From Tupaia tana (taxonomy: Eukaryota; Chordata; Mammalia; Scandentia; Tupaiidae), in assembly GCA_026018925.1 (NCBI GenBank), contig JAKSZU010000003.1, positions 189,321,639-189,385,638 of the forward strand: DNA of 64,000 nt, read 5' to 3'. The notes beneath the pieces were generated by a model that was not told the DNA's origin, ran no database searches, and saw only the letters and a program-made list of their open reading frames with translations. Position numbers and translations under genes: made by a program. This document shows positions 21,908 through 33,628 of the stretch, piece by piece. The stretch's first letter is position 1; every line of letters begins with the position of its first letter.

Positions 21908-22166
21908 GGGGGCCAGCAGATGGTGTAGTGGTTATGTCACTGCACTTCCACATGGTCAACATGGTTCGAGTCCTGAACCCACTGGCTTGAAAATCATGCT
22001 GGGCACTTGTGCGTGTGCGCTAAAGATCCCAGGAGGAGAATGGAGAGTGGATTGCAGCATGCCATCCCCATTGGGGGGGGGGGGGGATTCTCACTTTCCC
22101 TCTCACTGTCTCTTCTCTCTATCTCTTCAGTGAGTGCACACACCCTAAGGCAAACACCTCTTTAAA
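21908..22166 (+). mobile_element. SINE, long form (first of a tandem pair)
   Basis: Head GGGGGCCAGCAGATGGTGTAG, good B box GGTTCGAGTCC, a G-run at 22073-22086, end CACCCTAAGGCAAACACC. The left target copy AAGATTCCCATTTG (21893-21906) resembles AAAACTTTCCATTTG (22166-22180) at its right end and AAGATTCCCACTTG (22454-22467) after the next SINE. Confidence 0.85.
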
Positions 22167-22180
22167 AAACTTTCCATTTG

Positions 22181-22453
22181 GGGCCAGCCTGTGGTATAGT
22201 GGTTAAGGCAGCTGGATCCCACTTGATTGATTTCATGGTTCAAGTCCTGGACTTGACAGCTTAAAAAAACACACCAGGCACATGTGTGTCCATGGCCAAA
22301 ATCTCAAAAAAGATGGAGAAATGAAGGAGGAAGGATTGCAGTGTGACCATTCCCCATGGGGAGTGCTTTCTCATTTCCCTCTTTCTCTGTTCTCTATCTT
22401 TTTTTGGCAAGTGTATGTGCCCTCTAGCACAAAAAAAAAAAAAAAAAAAAAAA
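22181..22453 (+). mobile_element. SINE, long form, 'ggatcc' subfamily (second of a tandem pair)
   Basis: Head GGGCCAGCCTGTGGTATAGTGG with GCTGGATCCCACTTG, end GCCCTCTAGCAC and a poly(A) of about 25. Flanked by ...CTTTCCATTTG on the left and GATTCCCACTTG on the right, so it shares one target site with the SINE at 21908. Confidence 0.85.
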
Positions 22454-22468
22454 AAGATTCCCACTTGA

Positions 22469-22988
22469 CTTTTGAATCTCTTAACTACTCAATATGTGTA
22501 TCCCTAAAATTCTGTTAGATTCCAGTAAGTTATTTCTTAAGAATTGATTTTGGGCCAGTGTAAAATTCTGTATCTTATTATCGATGTCTCAAATTCTGAG
22601 TTGTAAGATTTGGTTAAAATGGTATGCTTTTCTTGAAACAATTGTTAAGTGGTCAGGTTTTATGATGTTTTAACATTCATTATCTAAACACTCTTCTATA
22701 ATCCAATTAGCATGAGATTAATAAGTAGAATGGAATTCATTCTAGGTTTGATTTCATCTGCTGATTCTAGTGTAAGGCCTCTTCAATATCTATTTCTTAT
22801 TTCTCAACATAGTAAAGAGACTTTGAGCTCTGACTCTGCTCATGGCCTTAAATCTGTTGCTTTGGGGAAAGAAAAAAATGTTTTCTGTATCTTCATCTTC
22901 ATTACAAATTTAACAGCTATAAAATACACAGATATTTCACATCAAGAGAAAGCTATTCATTGTCACTATATTTTTGAGTAATTAAAAT
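22469..22988. other. Unique DNA, no gene seen
   Basis: AT-rich. One 89-codon plus frame at 22712-22981 has no recognisable features. Confidence 0.4.
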
Positions 22989-22998
22989 ATTCACCATA

Positions 22999-23261
22999 GG
23001 GGACCAGCAGTTAGTGTAATGGCTATGTCGCTGGACTCCCACGTAGTCGACTGCGGTTCGAGTCCCGGACCCGGTGGCTTAAACTCATGCTAAGCATGTA
23101 TGTGTGCGTGCCCAAGATCCCGAGAGGAGAATGGAGGAGAAGGGATTGCAGCGTGGCCATACCCGCTGGGGGGTGATTTCTCACTTTCTATCTCTCTGTC
23201 TCTCTTTCTCTGTCTAGCGAGCGCACACGCCCTATAGCAAAAACCTCTCCAAAAAAAAAAA
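22999..23261 (+). mobile_element. Young tRNA-derived SINE, long form
   Basis: GGGACCAGCAGTTAGTGTAA head, intact B box GGTTCGAGTCC, end CCTATAGCAAAAACCTCTCC plus A tail. Target duplication ATTCACCATA at 22989-22998 and 23262-23271. It is the last SINE before a gap of about 10 kb. Confidence 0.93.
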
Positions 23262-23271
23262 ATTCACCATA

Positions 23272-24090
23272 TTGCTTTCTTAGTTTTCAAAAATAGCATT
23301 TCCCCACCTGTATAATGTTCATGAGTCCTTCTCATGTTTTAATGCTGTAATAGATACAGGCATCAATCTGATTTTGCAATGCTTCAAGAAGGAATAGTAA
23401 AGAAAGAGAGCTTCAGAGTTAAAGGGACATTTCAATCCAGTTGCATCTCAAGTTGAAAGGCAGCCCTGTCTGAGATGCAACTAAATGCTAGACTCCATCT
23501 ATTAAAGATTATGAGATGCTAGAAATGGATTTTTAGAAGTCTATGTCCTTTCAGCCAAGTTGTTCTCCCATTGAAGAAAGTTCTTTCTCTCTCTCTCTCT
23601 CTCCCCTCTCTTCTGTGTCTCTGCACCCCATTACTGGCTCCCACCTCCAGTCTCTAAGTACATACTAACGCTTCTACTTAGACTACATGCACCAAAACCT
23701 AGACTTATGTCTCATTTACTGATTGCTTTGCTGCACTCCAAATGGCATAGCTGAGAGAGTAAATCTTGCCTAACATAGGATGTGATGTTTGCAGAAAGGA
23801 AAATATGCTTCCTTATAGAAGCACCAGGCACCGAACCATCTGGATAGTAGAGAAAAAAATTTCAGTCATTCATTCTGATGTTTTGTCTATGTAGTACCAA
23901 ACATCTGGAAGCTAAGTGACAGACTGGACTTTTCACTTCACATCCAGATGCATTATACTGAGACAACTTTAAGAAGTCAACTATATTTTTTTGAGAATTT
24001 AAGTAGTACAAGTATAGAACTTGTTTTGAGGTAGAAAAGATAAATGAAATAGAAGCAAACCTTTGGTCAATGCTTTATGCGGTATGATGG
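23272..24090. other. Unique DNA, no gene seen
   Basis: This is the left part of the SINE-free zone. A short (CT)n tract lies at about 23586-23604. No coding frame stands out. Confidence 0.4.
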
Positions 24091-24114
24091 TTTTTTTTTT
24101 TTTTTTTTTTTTTT
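24091..24114. repeat. T24 homopolymer
   Basis: Twenty-four T on the plus strand. It could be the poly(A) of a minus-strand retrocopy to its right, but no known element is recognised there. Confidence 0.9.
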
Positions 24115-25590
24115 AAACCTACGTTCTTTTGTGACTAAACTCTACAAGTTAAAAGAACTATGAAGAAATATCCCAGAAGTACTAAGCATCAGTCACTGAA
24201 AATTCAACAATTTGGACTGCTAACAGTTGAAATGCTCACATTCTACAAATTCAGGTAACACTTGGATAGTTAAAAAGGTAAGCAGTCATTCTATGAAAAA
24301 AACAGTTGCTTCAGAGTTTAGGAGAATTTCAGCCTGTGCTCTGTGAACACATTTATTTCTTGTACACAAACAAAAATTTATGATCAATTAACTATCAAGG
24401 TTCAACAGTATTCTCAAGGTGACCCTGCAGATCCTTTAAAGATGCATTCTTGAGAAATGCTTTAAATGATGTAAAATTTAAAAAGATTCTACCCACTGGA
24501 GCCACCTTGAACACGCGTCACAAGAATACAGGCACCAAGAGATGAAGCATAAATACTTGAAACAACATTTTGCTTAGTTTTGAGAATTGTATTTTTCTTG
24601 CTCTCTCTCATATTAAGTGCGGTTGAATCTGACACTTGTTAGAAGACATGCTCAAAACATTAACTCCTTCCACTGGAAGATGCAGAGGTTAAACTGGCTC
24701 TCAAATGCCGAAAGGCTTTGTGGGCATTTTTACACCATGAAAATTCAGATATATTTTTCATTATTTCCACAAAGGCATATAGATCGTGTACATTACACAT
24801 AGCCGTGTTATTGAACTGAACTGGCCAGGGCCAGCATTTTTGCTGATTCAGCACATGGTCTCTCTTTCCCGGATTACTAAAACAACTTTCCTCTGGGGTA
24901 AATGCTTTGCAGAAAAGCAAAGGGGAATAGAAATACAGAGAGGCCTTATTTTCGCTCCTAATTATCCCAAGTCCAAAGGCAAGTGCAAAATCAGACCAAA
25001 CTTTTCCAGGTTTATAGAATAAAAATGGTCTCCCCTTGTTTCTCCCCCCACCACGAGCTGTGGGAGTCGCAGTAAGTTGGAACACAGCTTGTTTTTCACG
25101 ACGAATTTGCACTGGGCCCCTCCCACTTGGGGTTTCATCTCTGAAGCATGCTGCCGGTGTCTTTTTTACAGTTAACGTGTAGTATTTTAAGCAAGGCAGG
25201 TCAATCTCATTTTTATGGATTTGCACTATTTCTTAAGAATTTCGCACCGAGGAAGCTGTACATCCCAGACAGGCAGTATCCTTTTAGGAACCTGGGTGAC
25301 ATGGGATCACAGCACTTGTTCTCCAAGCCTGATTCAGGGCTGAGCCTGCCGGGATTGAAGGTTGTGCCTGCACACAGGACCGCAACTTGCGTGCATACTA
25401 AATGGCTGTGGCGGTTCTGCTGCACATCAAACCTCTGAGTTCGGTTCCGTGTTCCCTGACATAGCAGTCTAGTGGATGGGAATGGCAAGGCTCCGGCTTG
25501 CTCCTGGGCCACGGGCAGTCAGAATATTGTGAACATCCAGTCTGCCCTAAGCCTCCCACCACTCCCTGACAGGCTCACTAATCAATGCAA
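24115..25590. other. SINE-free unique DNA with a 188-codon open frame
   Basis: No repeat is recognised. The minus strand is open from 25226 to 24660 (188 codons), but the frame opens at a GTG, not an ATG, and the translated text (PSGRGPVQIRREKQAVFQ, SNPGKRDHVLNQQKCWPW) matches no domain I know. On the plus strand a plausible splice acceptor, CTTTTTTACAG, ends at 25171. The stretch abuts the CpG island. It could be part of a long non-coding transcript, conserved non-coding DNA, or neither. Confidence 0.35.
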
Positions 25591-25599
25591 ATGTCGTAG

Positions 25600-27420
25600 G
25601 AGGCTAGGCCCGCAATCGGCATTCCAGAGAGCGCAGACCACCAGCCGAGCTTTAAATAAGTGCAGATGTGACAGGCTGGGAGACCCAGGGAGCGCCGAGT
25701 TTCCGCCATCGGCTGGTGCGCTGCGGTGCTCAGTGTCGCCAAGGAATGGGGTGCGCCCCGAGTGACAGCAGAGGGAACAGAGGCCCGCGGGTTTGAGGGC
25801 AATGCGAGAAGAGCCTGGGGCCCACAACCTTCTGGGTCCCGCTGCTGCTTCCCTAAAGAGGCAGGGGAATGACCTCCACTCTTGCTGAACGGGCCTACAC
25901 TGTGCAACCTTCGGGCTTTGCTCCAGCAATCCCGAACCCAGCCCGGGCCGCTGGGGAGGGCTGGCTCTCCCACGATAGGGTCTGACCTCGCCACCAATAA
26001 CCGAGTCACCTCCACTCACGCGGAAATACACCTTCCCGGTCCCAGTTCCTGGGGCCTCTGCGCAAGTGTGGAGGCTGGACGCCACCACGAGAGTGCAGGG
26101 TTGGTGAGGTCCCAAGCTGTGAGCCACAGCGTGCAGGCGGGGCGCAGGAGAGGTCACTCCAGAGCCAGGCCCCAAGTCCGCGTGAAGGTGGAGTGGCTCT
26201 GCTCCGAGGCGACTAGCCGGCCGCGCCACCCTCCGCCTCCTGCTGCGCGTCTAACGGGTTGGGGAGAGCAAAGAGCTAAGGAACTCGAGCGGTGTGCACC
26301 CTGGTGGTTAGTCCTCCCAGAGCCGGACTCCGACCCCAACTTTATTCATAATCACCATCCTCCCACTCCCCCCTCTCTGGGCGACTGCACTCACCCCTAT
26401 CTCAGCTCCGGGTGTCCTAGACCACGCTGCCGCCCTCAACAGCCTCGCTCTCCGACCCAGTCCGAACAAACCCCCTTACGCCTCTCCCCTTCTCTCTGCG
26501 AGCGCCAGTCGGGTCGCCCTGGAAGGTAGCGGAGGTCCGAGAAGCAGACACTTGGTGACGTCTTTATCTCCACCGCCCGACCAGACTGCAGGCAAGGCTC
26601 CCAGGGCACACTCGCCCCGGAGACCCTCTGGCCCCGGGGGTCGCCCTTCCCTCCAGGCCCCAACCGCGCCAGCCTACGCCCCTGACCGCCGCGGGAGCGA
26701 TCTCCCGGAAATGTGCAGGCCAGAGGGGCCGGCCACGGTGCCCGGCGCACGGCTTTCCCCACCGAGCGTCCCCGCCGTGCAGCCCATTGCTGCCGGCCTT
26801 CCCGTCTGCCTCCAGCGAGCTGGGGATACCGGTTTCGGCGCCTACTCTCCGTCCCGCGCCTGGGCGCCTCTTACACAACCCCTCGGCCGCTGGGGAGCTC
26901 CCAGGGATCTGGGCAGGCCCTGCACGGACCCGCCTGCCGGAGCCGCCGCACTTGCAGGCGTTACTCCGAGCTGCCACGCGTTCTTCCCGCCCGAGGCGGG
27001 AGGGATGGGGGGCGCAAAGGTCCCCAGCCGGGTGCCGCCTTCACTGGCAGGCGCTCCGGTCCTCCGCGCTCCAGGCCCGCAGCGTAGAGAGCCACGTGCA
27101 CCGAGTAGGCGCTGCACCCGGCCGGCTGCGCAGCCCCGGGCGCCGGAAGGAGCCCCAGCGCCGCCAGCCCGCCGCACTCGCTGCAGCCGCCCGCCTCGCA
27201 CCTGTATCCTCTCCTACTTGCCTTTCCATCCGCGCGCGGAAATGCCACGGGCTTAAAACAACAAAAACTTTGCAGGGACTTGCAGGGAAGAGACGAGGCG
27301 GATACGACAGTCGGAGCGCAGAGGCGCGGAATCGTGAACTGGCCCAGAGCAACCTGGCTTGGCGCAGAGAATCATTTACCGAGCCCCAGAGGCGGCAGCA
27401 CTGGGTGTATGGAAAGGGGA
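25600..27420. promoter_or_regulatory. CpG island, probable promoter region
   Basis: GC rises sharply and CpG dinucleotides become frequent, densest at about 26600-27260 (for example CGCGCGC near 27230, CCCGCCCGAGGCGGG near 26986). Long open frames on both strands over the island, up to 234 codons, are expected from stop-codon scarcity in GC-rich DNA and show no recognisable domain. Such islands usually mark promoters of housekeeping or developmental genes. No first coding exon could be identified. The direction of transcription is unknown, and both strands offer possible splice donors. Edges are approximate. Confidence 0.75.
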
Positions 27421-30224
27421 CAGGTTGTTAAAAGACAAAGTGATAAACAGCATCGGACTGTACCGAAAAACTAAACAGACCTTTCATTCCTTTCTGTGAA
27501 CCAGGCCGGACTTGGAATTGCCGGTCGTAAGCAAAAATAGAAAGTTGATTTTATTAGTGGAAGTTCAGTTACGAGGCCAACGCAGGAGTGTAAGACACCA
27601 GGTAATTAAATCGCAAGAGGAAGAGGCTATACATTTCGGAGACGTCCTAATGAATTTTTTCTATGATTTTTTTAAAGTGAAAAATTTAGCTAAACAACTT
27701 TCCCTAACAGCAAGCAATCTTGGATAATGCAGTTACTGTCCTAGTGTAAGAATTCTGCATGATGTAGCACCCAAAAGAACGTTCACATAGGTTTAGAAGA
27801 AAACCAAAGAACTAAGCCCCCTCGTGTAAATACTTCATTCCATCCTTCAGAACTAGTTATTGGATTGTATAGTAAATCGAAATCATTCTGGGCCAAACAT
27901 CGCTGCCTTTCTCCTCTCACCCCAAAGAAGACAAACTGCAGTATCCGCCGCACTTTGTTTTTAAGGGGAAGAAATTGTCCTCCACCGCCGCCTAAGGTGC
28001 TCAGGAACAGGATACGCTAAACATTCATAAGAGGATAGTTTGGATGATGGTGCAGGTGTGGGCTGATTTAAATTACTCGCTTTTGTGTTTTTCCAGAGGG
28101 TCAAATGTAGGGTCTGGTTTTAGGGAAGGCAGAGAGAATACGATTTCCGGAGTTTAAATGCCCATGTGCCCAGCCTCTGATGGAGAAAATAATACAAACC
28201 TGATAAGGCATTAGCTGATACTTCCTGAAAAAACGATGTGCTATCAGCATGTGTGTCATCAATCACAAATTATTTAATATTTGCATTCAGTTAATCAAAT
28301 GGCTCCACCATGTTGAGAATTTTCACAAGTAGGCAATTAGTCAAATAATCAGTAAAATCTTCTACACTCATTCATTCAATGGTAAATTTGGGTAATACTA
28401 TCCTTATTTAGCTTGTAGGAATGTTTAGTAAGGAATTAGTGTGGTTAAAAATAGAGTGCAAGAATTTCACAGTCAGGTTTTTAAACTAGTAGAAAAGACA
28501 GAATTCCTCAAGGATTTTTAAAAAGTCATTTTGGAACTAAGGACTAAATTTAGGGAACGAAATCCGGACAGTTTCTAACATCTGAAGACATTAGTGTGTT
28601 GAGTATATGGTTTCTTGAATGAGTTTTTTTTTTAATGCAAGAACTCTTAGTGACCTTTTAAAATCTCTGCTAAAACACATAAAACAGGCTGTGTAGGTAT
28701 TTTGTCTTATGGAACTCAAATTCTCTGTGTACTAAATAAGAAACTAACAGCTATGTTGGTTTTATTCCCTAAGTATCAGTAATTTAAATTCCCTGAATAT
28801 AATTGACCTCATTAAGTTGAATCACAGGACATAAAAGCCACAGGGAAAACTCTTTAAATACAATTATGCAGATCAGTAGTAGTTTTAAGTCACTAATAAC
28901 TAGACATATAAATTTTCTGGGTTGAAGGAGAGACTGTAAATCTATCTTGTATAATTGTCTAGCCATCTTTTAATATGAGATAAATTATAGCATATAAACA
29001 TCCTTGGGATCTGTCTTATTATGGAGAAATAATTTTCTTTGCCGTCAAAGATGCCCATGAGGGCAAAATTTTTTATATTTTTGAAAACTGTTAAAATTGA
29101 TGATTAAACAAATAACTTCAAACCATTTCTCAGAAAGTTCTCAGACTATGAATAATATTTTACTTCTGAGAAATGTGCTTAAAAATACAAAATTCGTGGA
29201 GTTAATATTGAATTTTCATAACCAAGAATCTGTACATAAAGCAAAAAAAGTGTGCAAATAAAAACAGAAGTCCAGGTGGAGAAAGACATTGAAAATTATT
29301 TTTGGCAGAAAAATAATCTATTTTACCAACCATTCTTAAGGTCTGCCCTTTGCAATGATGAAACTGCTCAGGGACCCCCTCATCAACCTCAAACAATCGC
29401 AGCTGTGTGTGTGTGTTGTGTGGGTTCCCCACCTCCCCAATCTCCATTTAGCCTGCAAAGAAATAAAAGAAGAATGAAAATGTTGAGCTACTCTGACGCA
29501 CATAAAGACTTACAGTTTATTAATCGGAGAATTTAGCTTGTCCCTCTCGCTATTCATCTGAAATTAATTAAGTGTGTAGAATTACAAGGTGGGTGTATCC
29601 GAGACAGCAGGCCCTGCTCGGACTAATCAAAAGGGCACATGTTGAATGAGTACAATTTAGTTAAGGTTAATCCAGTGAAGATGATACCGCCCTGGTCTTA
29701 ATTACTCTAGGTGATAGATTGTGGAATGGGAAAGTAGGAAGGAAGGGAAATTTGGTCCTACCGAATACCAGGATTTTCTAATTTAATTTAGCTCTCTGTT
29801 TTCACAGAAGCAAACAGTTTCCATCCCAAGAGCAGGACCACATTCTCTGGGTTCTTGTGAAACGTGGATAAAAGGAAAAAAAAAAAAAAAAAAAAAGATT
29901 GCATGTGTATTTTTCTGAAAAATAAGTGGGAACCAAATATGAAAGTTTCGAAGGTGTGAGTGATAATGTGCCTTTCATTACAGACCTGTCAGTTTGAGAA
30001 TTTTATCGCAGTTCAGTGGATTCTTTGTGATTTCTGCTGGTGGCTGGTTACTTTTTTGAACTCTCTTCTGAGTGCCAAGACTAGTCAATGTGCTGAAATA
30101 AATGCAGACATTTCTGTCCCTACATGACTGTATTAATGAAATGACTACATCTGTCTTGTTTTAAACAATATTTAATATAATTTAAATATGAATAAATATA
30201 TAACTAATCATGATGAATTACACA
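27421..30224. other. Repeat-poor AT-rich DNA beside the CpG island
   Basis: No SINE, L1 or MIR is recognised over about 2.8 kb. The sequence is rich in ATTA/TAAT homeodomain-like motifs (28200-28420 and 29540-29720) and has an A22-type run at 29877-29896. A plus-strand splice-acceptor-like string, TTTTGTGTTTTTCCAG, ends at 28096. Conserved regulatory DNA is likely by context, but not shown. Confidence 0.4.
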
Positions 30225-30520
30225 AACATAATACTGGATGAAAGAAGCCAGATACAAGAATGCATACATTATGATTCCACTCATATAGAGCTCAGAAACA
30301 GACAATATTAGCATTATAAGTCAGAACAGGGGTTCCGCTCAGAGGAGCGGTCGTTGACAAGTTTCTGGGACACTGGTAATGTTCTGTTTCTTAAGCTGGA
30401 TGCTAGTAATACAGGTGTGCCTTCCTGAAGAAAATTCATTGACTTTGTGAATTTGTGATTTGTGCATTTTCTAGATACATGTTCTATTTTAATAAAACAT
30501 TTACTTTACAAAGTGAAAAC
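30225..30520 (+). mobile_element. Old L1 3' UTR remnant
   Basis: 'gatgaaagaagccagatacaagaatgcatacattatgattcc... actcatatag' and 'gacactggtaatgttctgtttctt' follow, from memory, the 3' UTR of old mammalian L1 elements ('aagccagatacaaaagactac... tatgattccatttatatg... gtgatggaaatgttctatatct'). Confidence 0.65.
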
Positions 30521-33383
30521 AGATCATAGAAAAAAAAATTACTAAGAAGTAAGGGAATGGAATTGTGGAACAGACATCTTTAAAAGGCAGCGGGGTTAGG
30601 GCTGCAGGCCAAGGATGTGATCCTGAGAGAGATAATGCATGAAAACATCAGCAAAATTGTATTAGCAGAGTTGGAATGTATTCACGTTGCCATTTTAGTG
30701 TCTATACACCTCAAAACACTTAGATTACTCCTCAGAACCCATTCTTCTCTAAATATCTCTATCTTTCTTGTTTCTTTTGCATATGTTCAAGTTGAAGGTA
30801 CAGCACTCTCCAAAAAGCTAATTTTTTCCATTCACATACATTAAAAAAATCATCAGATGATTTCCTTGTTTTCAGTTTTGTGATATATTTTCTCCTCAAG
30901 AGGGGGTATCTGTTTTTGATTTATTAGCATTTGATCCCGTAGTTTCCTGCCATTGATCAAGCCTAATACTTAGCTCAGCTGATGAGTTTTATATGAAATC
31001 TGATATTTCAGAAAGACGGAAGGTTGAACCCATTTTTAATATTTTTTTGCCCTTCATCTCATTCAGAGTTGGATGTGCATGTGAGACACCTAGCAAAGCC
31101 TGAAACTGTATTTATTTTTTACTACATCTTCCTGCCACAAAACTTTCGGGGAATAGAACATGTATTTATCAATATAACAGATGTTTGCCCAGTGTCATCC
31201 GCATCCCATCAACTGTATATACATTTACACTCTCCCGCCAAAACATGCCTTCACCCCACTACTGACCGGCTGTCCGCCATTCAATCTCCAATGAGGTCTC
31301 GGTCAATAAGGTCAGCTCCCTGGCAACATCTGTATTTGATCAGTTTGCACAAAACCGGGGCCTTCCTAATGCTGGACTTCCCTGAAGTCGGCCACTACGA
31401 CGGTAGTTGATTCAACACTGCGGCCAAGCCTCCCTCAGGAAACCTTTATTCCCCTTCTGAGATGGTACAACTCCCAGACTAAGTCCTCTTCTGATGAGCC
31501 CAAGGGGCATTTGCCGTTCCGTGCTTTCCAAGCTGGCATCGCAAGGGAGGAAGAATTTCCCATCAACTGGGAAGATGTCATTGTAGTTATTGCAAAAGCC
31601 AGAGCTTTATCCATGTTGGTGCTGGGAAAGGCTAACAGATGGAATCCGGTCAGTAAGTCATCAACATGTTGTCAGTGTTCAAGGCCCTGGTAGGGTCAGT
31701 TCTGTGTTCCCAGGTGCACATCAGAGGGGTTAGCATTATCCTGTGTATATGTTTGTGTGTGTGTGTTTTCCTCTCTCTTTGTGTGTGTGTTTTAACCATA
31801 TTTTCACCATTGTATCATTAACATATTAATCACACAGAAAATCTAAAGGACACATCTAGAAAGCAATTTTTTCTTGAAAGCAAAAAATAAGTTCGCTTGA
31901 TAACCTCAGGATGCTATTTGGATAGGCAGAATATACATTTCATCATCTCAATAGAATAATTCGAGTACAAAAGAAAACTTGACAAAAGTCTAGCATAAAC
32001 TTTTTAATTCAGCACTGACCTTTAAAACAGCAGGAAGAAAAGTTTCATTAAAATTAACATGAACTTCATTAATTATGTTTCATTAAAATTCACATTAATT
32101 TCATTCTATTGGTAGAGCATTTAGAAGATCCCCAACCGAGGGTTTACAACATTTTTGTACATTTAAAAAATGTTTGGGGTCTGACTCCTTCATCTACAGA
32201 GAGGGTGGAGTAAGAGGCTGAATAGACTGGTTAATTGGTTCCATTTTCACTGTGCTTCATAGATACTGAGCAACAGGCAAGTCAATCCCTGTCTTTGGAA
32301 GCAAATGATTCAGTTGAGGAGAAAGGCCTGAAAATGCAAACAGAAAGGCAAGAAGCCTTAGGTGGTTAATATGCGGTACAGCCACTAACGGTGTACGTTG
32401 TCCATTCTTTCCCCGTGTTAAGCACATCAAAACTGGTTCGTGATTTAGCTAAGACTGGTTTTTGGTTTAAGCAGCCTCTGTTTGGGGTCCCCTCTCTGAT
32501 CTCACTGCTGTCTGCTGCTGTTGCTGTCCCGCCCCTCATCCTCACAGATTGGAATTACAACCCAGGTACTGGGAGGTCCTAGGGCAAATTCCTGAACTGC
32601 CCTATGCCTGAGACTCCTAGAATTAATGACACACTGTATGCAAAGCCTTAAAGCAACATGTGGCGGGCGCAGCGCTGAGCAGCCAGCTATGACTTGTGTT
32701 CACGTTTCTTCTGTTGCCCATTCCTGCCACGTCGGCCAGTCCTGCTGTGGTAATATCTACTAATTCAGCTTGGGTGAAAATGAATTTGTTTGAAATACTT
32801 CAGGAAGTTGCTTTTCAAATGCTTTCAAGTCTCCTGGCTCTCACAAACACAAGTAGATTCTGCAGGGATGGAAGTTACAAGGTGATTCACATCGCTGTTT
32901 TCCCCTAAGTGCAAATAGCACACTGTACACGTAAAGAGCTAGCTTTCTCCACCACAGAAGGATGAACTTCTAAAGGTCTTGTAATGAGTGTAGAAACTTG
33001 TTGGCACCGAAGCCAATGTTTGGTCCCAAATGTCAATATTCTGGAAAACCTGACCTTGCAGTTTTTACTGACTCTATGCCAGTAACTCATGTGCTTTTTC
33101 TTACCTCAGTGCCATCCCACATGTCGGGCAGACTTAGTCATCTCTGCTTCTGAGTGTCCTGATGGACAGAGTCAGGGGAGTCAGAAGCAGAGAGGCCCTG
33201 CTGCTGCTCATGTGGGACCTCCTCCCACAGCTCTTTGTTTTCCACTCTTCTGGGTCCACCTTTAGCTCTTAAGAATAACGTGCATCTCTGCCACAGACTC
33301 AGCACCTCTGTCTCTCGTATGGCACAAGCTACTTCTCTTTTCTTCTCTCGTGGCCTTTCTGCACTTTTAGCTTCCATTCCTAT
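30521..33383. other. SINE-free unique DNA, conserved-looking blocks
   Basis: No repeat is recognised apart from a (TG)n tract at about 31744-31792. A stretch at 31040-31480 has balanced composition, several CpGs and no repeat similarity, which resembles conserved non-coding sequence. Its 128-codon plus frame (31024-31410) has no recognisable motif. Confidence 0.35.
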
Positions 33384-33393
33384 TGGCTTATTT

Positions 33394-33620
33394 ATTTATT
33401 TATTTTGTTATAGGATGCGTGTACTCATCAGAGAGACAGAGACAGTGAGAGAGAAAGTGAGAAATCACCACGCTACACTCCCTTCTCCTCTTGAGATTTT
33501 GGGCATGCATGCACACATGCCTGGCGTGAGTTTCAAGCCACCAGCTCTGGGACTCGAACCACAATTGACCATGTGGGAGTCCAGTGCCTTAACCCCCGTG
33601 CCACCTGCTGCCCTCCCCCC
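33394..33620 (-). mobile_element. SINE, long form, old
   Basis: TTATTTATTTATTTATTTTG start, GATTTTGGGCATGCATGC, ACTCGAACCACAATTGACC, ending CCACCTGCTGCCC. Imperfect target duplication TATTGGCTT (33382-33390) and CACTGGCTT (33620-33628). It ends the 10-kb SINE-free zone. Confidence 0.8.
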
Positions 33621-33628
33621 ACTGGCTT

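Noticed and set aside
24091-24660. Retrocopy to the right of the T24 run
   Set aside because: No recognisable transcript, no target duplication and no open frame; kept only as a homopolymer.
25582-27431. Overlapping open frames of 95-234 codons on both strands over the CpG island
   Set aside because: GC-rich DNA has few stop codons, the frames overlap in many phases and none shows a recognisable domain.
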